Positions 7,841-14,203 of a stretch of DNA of 23,420 nucleotides are shown piece after piece (the stretch's first letter is position 1; each line of letters begins with the position of its first letter). The DNA is from Clostridia bacterium (GTDB lineage: Bacteria > Bacillota > Clostridia > Oscillospirales > CAG-272), in contig JAFNZX010000083.1 of the NCBI GenBank assembly GCA_017382615.1, positions 1-23,420 on the forward strand. The letters run 5' to 3'. Below the pieces are notes generated by a model that ran no database searches, was not told the origin of the DNA, and was given only the letters and a program-made list of their open reading frames with translations. The translations under genes were made by a program, and so were the position numbers.

Positions 7841-8031
7841 GTTTTATACTGCGGGAGCAAGCCCCCGCCCTACGGCTGTTTTGATATTATGTGAGAAAAT
7901 CGTTTCCGTTCTTTTTGAGCAAGGAGCTGCAAAAAGAACCAAAAACAGCGTTTGAGACGTTTCGCTCGTTGCGACGAGCGACGAGGGCTTCGCGCCCTCG
8001 ACCTGCGCAAACTTTTGAAAAAGTTTGATCA

Positions 8032-8107
8032 AAACTTTCATGAACTGGGCTAGACAGAAACTTTCATGAACTGGGCTAGACAGAAACTTTCATGAGTTTG
8101 GCTTGTC
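8032..8107. repeat. 26-bp tandem repeat, two identical units plus one diverged
   Basis: Units at 8032-8057 and 8058-8083 are identical (beginning AAACTTTCATGAACTGGG). A third at 8084-8107 starts AAACTTTCATGAGTTTGG. The third unit resembles the single terminal sequence of repeat copy 2 (CTTTTCATGAGTTGGCG), so the first two look like a local expansion of the element end. Six nt separate the array from the SDR stop codon. Confidence 0.9.
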
Positions 8108-8112
8108 CGCAC

Positions 8113-8871
8113 TTACAGCTTTTGCTGATGACACCAGATCTTCATGACCATTTTGGTGGGCAATAGCCATGCAAGGAATCTTGCGCGTCTGATCGCGTGT
8201 CCGCAAACAGAGACGTCGCGCCCGCGCTTCATGTCCTTGATCGCTCTGGTCACGACCTGCTCCGCCGTGTAATATCTTGCGTAATATTTGATAGTATTGT
8301 CGGTCACCGCATGATCGAAAAACTCGGTCTTGACCCAACCCGGGCAAATTGCCATGACGCGAATGCCTCTGCCCTTCAGCTCCACGTTCAGAGAGCGCGA
8401 AAAGCTGAGCACAAACGCCTTTGTCGCACCGTACACGCCGATGTAGGGCACGGGCTGGAATGCGGATTGGCTATCGATCTGATAGATCTGACCGCCCTTT
8501 TTCATGTAAGGCAGCGTCAGATAGGTCATGCTCATCAGCGCGCTTGCGTTGAGCGTGATCATCTGCTCCTGCGCAGCAAGGTCGATATCGGTAAACGCGC
8601 CAAAGCGACCAAAGCCGCTACCGTTGACCAGCACCGCTACGTCGGGCTGATGCTGCTCTAAGAGAGTCTTGTACTCGTCCAGTGCTTCCCTTTTGCAAAG
8701 ATCCAGCGCAATGGCTCTGACACGGGCGCGCGTCTGCTTACCGATCTCAAGCAGTCTGTCCTCGCGTCTTGCGATCAACCACAGCTCGTCAAACTCGTTC
8801 TGCGCATCCAGCTGCAGCACGAATTCCTTACCCATACCGGACGATGCACCCGTAATGACTGCAATTCTCAT
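8113..8871 (-). CDS. Short-chain dehydrogenase/reductase (SDR family)
   Basis: Classical NAD(P)-dependent SDR of the COG0300 type, 252 residues. Cofactor loop TGASSGMG (about 7-14), NGSGFG (about 83-88, the NAG-type motif), catalytic Ser in IDSQSAF and YGATK (Tyr about 147, Lys about 151), then PGWVKTEFF after the catalytic site. An ATG at 8877 is in frame but directly abuts AAGGAG (8878-8883); the ATG at 8871 has six nt of spacing and gives MRIAVITG, the usual SDR N-terminus. It starts 10 nt past the pfp stop, so the two genes are probably one transcript. The substrate cannot be read from sequence; related proteins act on diverse alcohols and ketones. Confidence 0.88.
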   Translation of the reverse strand: MRIAVITGASSGMGKEFVLQLDAQNEFDELWLIARREDRLLEIGKQTRARVRAIALDLCKREALDEYKTLLEQHQPDVAVLVNGSGFGRFGAFTDIDLAAQEQMITLNASALMSMTYLTLPYMKKGGQIYQIDSQSAFQPVPYIGVYGATKAFVLSFSRSLNVELKGRGIRVMAICPGWVKTEFFDHAVTDNTIKYYARYYTAEQVVTRAIKDMKRGRDVSVCGHAIRRARFLAWLLPTKMVMKIWCHQQKL

Positions 8872-8881
8872 ACCCATCTCC

Positions 8882-10123
8882 TTACAGAATGATCTGCTCG
8901 GGCAAGCCGCCTACGTACTTGGGATATCTCTCACCCTCAATCAGAGGAAGCAGATATGCCAGGCACTCATCGGTAATGCCGTTGTGCTGTGCGTTGATAT
9001 ACGCATCGGGCACGCGCTTGATCTTGTTTGCGATCTCGTGCACGTCCGCGCAGCCGATCTCGTATGCGTAAGGCTGATTGGAAATGCGCTTGTACAGCAT
9101 CATCTTACCGCTCTCGCCCTGCTCTGCAGCCAATGCCGCAGCACGACCGATGGCAACGGACTCTGCAATATCGGTGGCTGACACCAAATGCCCTGCGCAA
9201 CGCTGGCACACGTTAAGCTCCACAGAGCGCACCTTGCAGCCGATGCGGTCACGTACCGCATACTCCAGCGCCTTGCCCGTGCCTGCGAGGTACTGATGTC
9301 CGAACACGTCCTTGACACCGCTCTGCGCGCCTGCGCCTACGTAAGTACCGTCAGAGAAGCGAATGCCCTCGGAAACCGCAACAACCACGTTGGGGTGCTT
9401 TTCCAGCGCCTTCTTGGTGCTCTCGATAAACTCGTCCATACAGAACGGCTTTTCGGGAAGATACACAAGATCGGGCTCTTGTCCGTTTGCAAGTCTGCCA
9501 AGAGCTGCGGACGTGGTCAGCCAGCCTGCATCTCTGCCCATGATCTCCACAATGGTGACCGCCTTGGTGGTATACACAGCCGCGTCACGAATGATCTCGG
9601 ATACGGTGGTCGCCACGTACTTTGCCGCCGAGCCAAATCCGGGGGTGTGATCCGTGCCCTCTAAGTCGTTATCAATGGTCTTGGGCACACCCATCACGCG
9701 CATCTCGTAGCCGCACTCCGCCACGTACGCGGACAGCTTGGAAACGGTATCCATGGAGTCGTTACCGCCGATATAAAAGAAATAGCGAATGTCATACTTC
9801 TTGAAAATGGCAAGCAGCTTTTCGTAAAACTCAGGATCATCCGCGTGCTTGGGCAGCTTTTTGCGGCAAGAGCCCAATGCTGCTGCGGGGGTCAGCTCCA
9901 GCGCATCCAGCTTGTCTGCATCCTTGGAAAACTCGCACAGATCGATCAGTCTTTCCTGCATCAAGCCCTCAATGCCGTTGCACATACCGTACAGCTTGCC
10001 GATCGCACCGCCGTTTTTGTTGATCTCCAGTACGCCGCGAATCACGCCTGCTAAGGTTGCGTTGATGGCTGCCGTCGGTCCGCCCGACTGTCCCACAACC
10101 GCGTTTCCGTATAAATTGGTCAT
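8882..10123 (-). CDS. pfp: Phosphofructokinase, pyrophosphate-dependent type predicted
   Basis: Phosphorylates fructose 6-phosphate in glycolysis. The 413-residue protein begins NLYGNAVVGQSGGPTAAINA (nucleotide loop) and has GGNDSMDT (about 119-126), GVPKTIDNDLEGTDHTPGFGSA (about 145-166) and MGRDAGW (about 195-201). ATP-dependent bacterial enzymes typically carry GGDGS and PGTIDND; Asp in place of the second Gly and Lys in PKTIDND are the known signature of PPi-dependent enzymes, so PPi use, and hence reversibility, is predicted. The length also exceeds the roughly 320 residues of short ATP-PFKs. The ATG at 10123 has GAGAGGG seven nt upstream; the longer frame to 10219 crosses the promoter and is rejected. 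First gene of a two-gene unit with the SDR. Confidence 0.92.
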   Translation of the reverse strand: MTNLYGNAVVGQSGGPTAAINATLAGVIRGVLEINKNGGAIGKLYGMCNGIEGLMQERLIDLCEFSKDADKLDALELTPAAALGSCRKKLPKHADDPEFYEKLLAIFKKYDIRYFFYIGGNDSMDTVSKLSAYVAECGYEMRVMGVPKTIDNDLEGTDHTPGFGSAAKYVATTVSEIIRDAAVYTTKAVTIVEIMGRDAGWLTTSAALGRLANGQEPDLVYLPEKPFCMDEFIESTKKALEKHPNVVVAVSEGIRFSDGTYVGAGAQSGVKDVFGHQYLAGTGKALEYAVRDRIGCKVRSVELNVCQRCAGHLVSATDIAESVAIGRAAALAAEQGESGKMMLYKRISNQPYAYEIGCADVHEIANKIKRVPDAYINAQHNGITDECLAYLLPLIEGERYPKYVGGLPEQIIL

Positions 10124-10162
10124 ATATGTGCCCTCTCTTTTCTTACAAGGTATATTGTATTC

Positions 10163-10191
10163 AGTATAACATATCCGAACACGATTGTCAA
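10163..10191 (-). promoter_or_regulatory. Sigma-A promoter of the phosphofructokinase gene
   Basis: Minus-strand TTGACA (10186-10191), 17-nt spacer, TATACT (10163-10168), about 40 nt ahead of the start codon. It is divergent from the lipoprotein promoter at 10270-10298. Confidence 0.85.
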
Positions 10192-10251
10192 CGATAAACG
10201 CCACAGAACGCAAATTCACAGATTATTTACAAGTTTCGTAGGACACTTGCT

Positions 10252-10298
10252 CCCTTTTTTGCGTCTATATTGACAAAGGAATCATGATTTGTTATACT
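10252..10298 (+). promoter_or_regulatory. Promoter of the first lipoprotein gene, with a shared upstream block
   Basis: TTGACA (10270-10275), 17 nt, TATACT (10293-10298). Directly upstream is TTTTTTGCGTCTATAT (10255-10270), repeated exactly at 11780-11795 before the paralogous gene. The block overlaps the -35 here but ends 17 nt before the -35 in the paralogue. Confidence 0.8.
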
Positions 10299-10334
10299 AA
10301 AATCATGACAGAGATCACATGGAGGTTTGAAAAA

Positions 10335-11726
10335 ATGAAAAGAAGGTTGACTCTGGTTTGCTTTTTCCTGATTTGCGTCTCTTTACTTTCTGCGTGCAGC
10401 CTGCCGCAAAAAATCGACACGAGTACGCCTCCCGAAAGTGCTGCGCAGGCACAGACGTATATGGACGCCACCATGGCGGAGCAGCAAAGCTATCGCGCAG
10501 ACGTGACCATGAACTTTGTGTTATATTCCGGTCAGACCAAAATGAAGGGTGAGTTGACCAGCATTGTCATCGAGGACGTCGGACAGGGATTGGGCAATTA
10601 CTACTCCTATACCGAGGTGCGAAACGCCATGTACGTTGGCAACTCTATCTCGCCGCGCGCCAAGGTCACAAGCATTGATGCGTACTGTGACGGATACGCC
10701 TATCAATCCTACTCCTACAACGGCCAACGCCGCAAGCTGCGCTCCAAGATGCGCGCCTCCGAGTTTGCCAAATACCGCGAGGGCGACAGCGACATCATCG
10801 ATTTTACATACACCGACTGCCAAAATACCACTCTTACGCAGACCGACGAGGGCTACACGATTCTCTGCTCCGGCTACAGCGCGGAAAATTTGCACGCTAT
10901 GGCGGTTGCTGCAGGGATTGCCGAGCTGATCGACGACGCACTGCAGGATATGCAGGTCACCATTCTGCTGGGGCGGGATTACCTGCCCGTTGAGATCTCC
11001 CTTGAGCTGGTATTTGACAGCGAACGCTATTACAAGGATACCCGCCCCTATTTCCGTATGCTCATAGAATTTTCGGACTACAACCAAGCCGAGCACATTC
11101 TGCGCACCATTGAACCCGAGGACTACACCGAAATTGAAGATTTGCAGCTGCTAAAGGAGCTGGAGCAAAAGATTGCCGAGACCGTGAACGTCAAAAAAGG
11201 CAGCTTTGTCAGAGAAACCGCGCAAAACGTGACGTTTGGCAAGGAGACCACCAACACCTCGCAGGTGGATGTATCGGCTACGTTTTCCAATACCAAGGAG
11301 GGGTTCTCCTTCAAGGCGCACATGGCGGACAACGACGTAGGCAGAACGGTCACGTACGCAAACGGCGACATGATCGGTCTGGACGCCCCCAACGGCTCCA
11401 AGATCAACCGCATGACCGACGAGCAAGCCAAAGCAGAGATGCTCGCCTGGATCAACGATCCCTCCATCGGCTTCACCTACACCCGTGTGCTCAATATCGA
11501 AAAGACCAAAACCGGCTATCTCGTGACCATGATACCTGCTGAAAACGGCATAGTAACGCAGTTGAGTGATGCCATGAATATTTCGCTGCAGCAGGAATGT
11601 GAAACCATTGAATTTGTTTTCAAATGGGGTAAGCTGGTCAAGCTGATCCATTCCTTCGGTGCCTCCACCACGATTTCCGGTCAGGATTTCGCTTATGAAG
11701 GCAGCATTACGGTCACATTTGAGTAA
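10335..11726 (+). CDS. Predicted lipoprotein, tandem paralogue 1 (function unknown)
   Basis: A 463-residue surface lipoprotein. A positively charged start (MKRR), a hydrophobic core and LLSAC give a type II signal peptide with lipidated Cys21. The start at 10335 is chosen over an in-frame ATG at 10284 because the latter falls in the promoter, while GGAGG (10321-10325) lies nine nt before 10335. The mature part shows no family I recognise. It is alignable over its full length with the next gene, sharing QSYR-DV-M, ED-G-G-YYSY, DYLPV-I, YTEIE-LQLLKE-EQ, GSF-T-QN-TF, NIEKT--GYLVTM and a final VTF. The repeated beta-strand-like pattern resembles LolA/LppX-type lipid-binding folds only in a general way, which is a guess. 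It may have been duplicated together with its upstream region. Confidence 0.88.
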   Translation: MKRRLTLVCFFLICVSLLSACSLPQKIDTSTPPESAAQAQTYMDATMAEQQSYRADVTMNFVLYSGQTKMKGELTSIVIEDVGQGLGNYYSYTEVRNAMYVGNSISPRAKVTSIDAYCDGYAYQSYSYNGQRRKLRSKMRASEFAKYREGDSDIIDFTYTDCQNTTLTQTDEGYTILCSGYSAENLHAMAVAAGIAELIDDALQDMQVTILLGRDYLPVEISLELVFDSERYYKDTRPYFRMLIEFSDYNQAEHILRTIEPEDYTEIEDLQLLKELEQKIAETVNVKKGSFVRETAQNVTFGKETTNTSQVDVSATFSNTKEGFSFKAHMADNDVGRTVTYANGDMIGLDAPNGSKINRMTDEQAKAEMLAWINDPSIGFTYTRVLNIEKTKTGYLVTMIPAENGIVTQLSDAMNISLQQECETIEFVFKWGKLVKLIHSFGASTTISGQDFAYEGSITVTFE

Positions 11727-11779
11727 ACATTCACACTTTGTTTACAATGTTTTTCGATTTTTTCGGAGTCATTTGCCCA

Positions 11780-11841
11780 TTTTTTGCGTCTATATAGGTA
11801 AGAGCATCATGCTTGAGAAATATTTTCCAATATGTTATACT
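11780..11841 (+). promoter_or_regulatory. Promoter of the second lipoprotein gene
   Basis: TTGAGA (11813-11818), 17 nt, TATACT (11836-11841), with the shared block TTTTTTGCGTCTATAT at 11780-11795. The TGTTATACT core and the ATTCACA and TTTACAA words further up also recur before the first paralogue, so the upstream region seems to have been duplicated with the gene and then lengthened by about 20 nt. Confidence 0.75.
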
Positions 11842-11866
11842 GAAAACGTAATAGGAGGACGAAAAC

Positions 11867-13255
11867 ATGAAAAGAAGAATCTTTTGGATCAGCTTTATAC
11901 TTGTATGCATATTGATCCTGACAGCTTGCGACAGCATCTTGCCCCCTCCCCTCACAGCAAAGCAGCTGGAGCGGCGCGTGGATCGCAAAATGAATGACCT
12001 GCAAAGCTACCGCATAGACGTTGAAATGAAATACACCGTGTACGTCAACGCAAACAAGGTGACGGGTACAGCCACGGGATTTATGCTTGAGGATAAGGGA
12101 GAGGGTAAAGACGATTACTACTCCTATATAGAAATGGCCAACGAAACGAAGAGCGGCAGCACGACCATCAGACTCAGAAACGTTGACGCCTATCACGAAG
12201 GCATTGCATACTCTCTATTCGGTGACGGAAAGGTCACGCGCAGGCTATCTGCCAAAATGACACGTGCAGAATATGACACTTACAGAGATGGCGATAGTCT
12301 GGTGGAAATCAATCTGCAGGATTGCGATAAGACCGAAATGGAAAGAACCGATACGGGTTACGTACTCAAATACTCGGACTATAGCGCGGAAGCGGTTGAA
12401 GAATTTGCTCAAGCCTCCGGTTTGGAAAAAGAGGTGTTCGGTGAAGACCTCAGGGATTTGCACGTCACCATGGAGGTAGGCAAAGACTATTTGCCCGTAA
12501 AGATCACGCTGGATCCCGTATTCGACTATGAAGAAGGTGAATACTATCAGTCCAAAGTCGCCATCACCATGACATTCTCGCAATTCAACGAGGTAGAGCG
12601 CATTACAAAGAGTTTTTCCACCATGCAATACACCGAGATCGAAAGCTTACAGCTGCTCAAGGATTTTGAGCAACTCATAGACGACCGCATTGAAGCACAA
12701 AGCGGCAGCTTTACCTCTACCACCTCGCAAAATGCAACCTTCATGGCGCAAACAGATAAGCAAAGCCAGACCAGCAAGGTATCATTTGAGCGTACCGAGG
12801 GAGGACTGACCTTCTCTGCTGACGTTACGGACGAAGCAGGAGCAAGCTCGCACATCAAGTACAAGGACGGTGAAAAAATCACCGAAGCCAATGGCAAAAC
12901 GCACACCGGTACAATGAGCGAGGACAAGGCGGAGGCATTCATTGCCGATCTGATTCATGATCCCGCAATGGGTTACAACATCAATTACGTATCCAATATC
13001 GAAAAGACGGAGCAAGGCTATCTGGTTACCATGGCGGTTTCCAAATACAGCGCCATGGGTCAGAGCATCGCAAGCACGGGCGCAACCTTTGGAAACGGTA
13101 AACATACCATTGAATTCGTGCTGAACGGCGACGAACTGAAGGCGATCAAGGTGGAATACAGCGGACAGGGCATCATCACGCTTGATTTCGGTTGGAGTTC
13201 CTCCAACGCAACGCTTCATTTTGATGGCAGCACGACCGTGACGTTTGACAAATAA
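11867..13255 (+). CDS. Predicted lipoprotein, tandem paralogue 2 (function unknown)
   Basis: A 462-residue lipoprotein with signal peptide and lipobox ILTAC (Cys21), preceded by AGGAGG (11853-11858) with an 8-nt spacer. It shares conserved blocks in the same order with paralogue 1 across the whole length (for example NDLQSYRIDVEMKY, EDKGEGKDDYYSY, KDYLPVKITLDPVFD, YTEIESLQLLKDFEQLI, DPAMGYN-NYVSNIEKTEQGYLVTM), with insertions near residues 370-400. Like paralogue 1 it lacks recognisable catalytic motifs. It has its own promoter and is followed after 12 nt by a third lipoprotein gene, so the two are probably cotranscribed up to the terminator at 13777. A role in envelope or substrate binding is only inference from the lipid anchor. 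Confidence 0.88.
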   Translation: MKRRIFWISFILVCILILTACDSILPPPLTAKQLERRVDRKMNDLQSYRIDVEMKYTVYVNANKVTGTATGFMLEDKGEGKDDYYSYIEMANETKSGSTTIRLRNVDAYHEGIAYSLFGDGKVTRRLSAKMTRAEYDTYRDGDSLVEINLQDCDKTEMERTDTGYVLKYSDYSAEAVEEFAQASGLEKEVFGEDLRDLHVTMEVGKDYLPVKITLDPVFDYEEGEYYQSKVAITMTFSQFNEVERITKSFSTMQYTEIESLQLLKDFEQLIDDRIEAQSGSFTSTTSQNATFMAQTDKQSQTSKVSFERTEGGLTFSADVTDEAGASSHIKYKDGEKITEANGKTHTGTMSEDKAEAFIADLIHDPAMGYNINYVSNIEKTEQGYLVTMAVSKYSAMGQSIASTGATFGNGKHTIEFVLNGDELKAIKVEYSGQGIITLDFGWSSSNATLHFDGSTTVTFDK

Positions 13256-13267
13256 GAGGAGTTAATC

Positions 13268-13768
13268 ATGAAAAAAAGCATTCGTATTATCGGCATAGTA
13301 ATACTTTCCCTGCTCTTGATCGGCAGCACGGCGGGCTGCTCTCTGCTTGGCGGATCCTCTGATATGCCCCCCACCGAGATCACGTTTTACGATATCAAGA
13401 TCTCCCTGCCTTACGGATACATCATTGATTCAACGCAAAGCGACGAGTATCTGCGTGTATATGAGAAGGGCTTTTACAAAAGCTTGATCATACTCTCGAT
13501 AGACGCCTTTGAGGGTGATCCTGCCGAGTGGCTGGACGGATACGCGGACTACCTCAACCAAAATGGCGGAACGGCTGAGCGGACCACGTTTATGGAGCAC
13601 GATGCCGTATACTCCGTCTTTACCGACAAAGAGGGAAAACTTGGCAGAGAGATGATGTTTATCTATAACAACTACTGCTATGCAGTTTCGTTGCGCGGTG
13701 GCACCGAGCAGGACTTTGAAGATCTGCTTGTAACAATCACGCTGACCGAGCAGGCTGTTGAAATTTAA
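13268..13768 (+). CDS. Small predicted lipoprotein
   Basis: A 166-residue protein with a signal peptide (KKSIRIIGIVILSLLLIGSTAGC) and lipobox STAGC, lipidated Cys24. GAGGAG (13256-13261) overlaps the region just after the previous stop codon, with six nt to the ATG, so translation is close-coupled. The mature part begins with a Ser/Gly linker, then ITFYDIKISLPYGYIID and a mixed alpha/beta pattern such as seen in small proteins that share the 'ISLP-GF' opening (DUF1795/PsbP-like folds); I would not go beyond that resemblance. It is not an obvious paralogue of the two upstream lipoproteins. Last gene before a strong terminator. Confidence 0.85.
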   Translation: MKKSIRIIGIVILSLLLIGSTAGCSLLGGSSDMPPTEITFYDIKISLPYGYIIDSTQSDEYLRVYEKGFYKSLIILSIDAFEGDPAEWLDGYADYLNQNGGTAERTTFMEHDAVYSVFTDKEGKLGREMMFIYNNYCYAVSLRGGTEQDFEDLLVTITLTEQAVEI

Positions 13769-13776
13769 ATTGGATC

Positions 13777-13811
13777 GGGGGCTGTCACTGAGTCGTGGCA
13801 GCCCCCTTTTT
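13777..13811 (+). terminator. Intrinsic terminator of the lipoprotein operon
   Basis: Stem GGGGGCTGTCAC (13777-13788) pairs with GTGGCAGCCCCC (13795-13806) with one G-T pair, loop of six nt, then TTTTT (13807-13811). It starts nine nt after the stop codon. Confidence 0.95.
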
Positions 13812-13836
13812 GCGCGTTTTGTTCACAAAAAAACCG

Positions 13837-13866
13837 TTGACAAATCCTGCGCTTCGGGTGTATAAT
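13837..13866 (+). promoter_or_regulatory. Sigma-A promoter of the mgtE-type gene
   Basis: TTGACA (13837-13842), 18-nt spacer, TATAAT (13861-13866), both perfect hexamers. The start codon lies about 330 nt downstream, and the leader consists mostly of the 281-bp inverted-repeat element. I looked for an M-box magnesium riboswitch and did not recognise one. Confidence 0.85.
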
Positions 13867-13901
13867 GAAAATGGTATTTTGGGGACATAATTGCCTCATA
13901 C

Positions 13902-14182
13902 TATAGCCGAAGAGAGCCGAACTCATACGCCCTGCGGCGAGTATTTTTCGCGTCTTTCGCCAAATCTCGTCTTGCAAGATGCGTATCTTGCTTCGCCTCG
14001 CTTTGACAAAATCCATCAAAAAATACAACGCCGGAGGGTGCTGCGCAGTTTTGCGCGAGCAAATATTTCGCAGATGCAAAGAGAAAATGCGAAGCAATAT
14101 AAGATATTGCGAGTATTTTCTCTGTAGCAGGTGCAGATATTTGCCGCTCAAAACCGTGTGAGTTCGGCTCTCTTCGGCTATA
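13902..14182. mobile_element. MITE-like 281-bp element with 24-bp perfect terminal inverted repeats
   Basis: The ends at 13902-13925 and 14159-14182 are perfect 24-bp inverted repeats (TATAGCCGAAGAGAGCCG... and its complement), with weaker matching a few bases further in. The tips read TA|TAGCC on one side and GGCTA|TA on the other, which fits a TA target as used by IS630/Tc1-type transposases; this is inference. No transposase gene is present. Inside are two hairpins: GCAAGAT-GCGT-ATCTTGC (13973-13990) and a longer one near 14079-14122 (GAGAAAAT...ATTTTCTC). Short ORFs inside (for example 13891-14127 plus, 13901-14266 minus) have no ribosome binding sites and run past the ends. Because it lies in the mgtE leader, the ends would also pair in the transcript, so a large leader RNA is the alternative reading. 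Confidence 0.75.
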
Positions 14183-14203
14183 CATGAAAGTGGGGTGAAT
14201 CTC

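Larger units (their letters stand above)
7603..8107. repeat. Hairpin-rich quasi-palindromic element, copy 1
   Basis: Non-coding intergenic element, homologous to the one at 15833-16300. The left arm carries hairpins A (7641-7660, CGAGCCTTT/AAAGGCTCG), B (7667-7685, CCAAGGGC/GCCCTTGG) and C (7687-7702, CGCCTC/GAGGCG). The right arm carries the same series in mirror order: C' (7963-7980), B' (7982-8000), A' (8009-8026). Between them a core of about 125 bp (7781-7905), bounded by GCTCAAAGAAAGAACGG (7764-7780) and CCGTTCTTTTTGAGC (7906-7920), contains a terminator hairpin and a GC hairpin (GCGGGAGCAAGCCCCCGC). The left end begins CCACCACACGGACGACCC, as in copy 2. It fills almost all the space between the SDR stop and the spoVAF start. 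No ORF with coding character is seen in it. The element type is not one I can name. Confidence 0.85.

Noticed and set aside
8032..8107. Possible CRISPR or iteron array
   Set aside because: The units are directly adjacent with no spacers, only two are identical, and they match the end of a dispersed element.
13867..14203. M-box magnesium riboswitch in the mgtE leader
   Set aside because: I could not find the conserved M-box core; the leader is dominated by the inverted-repeat element. A covariance search (Rfam ykoK) would settle it.
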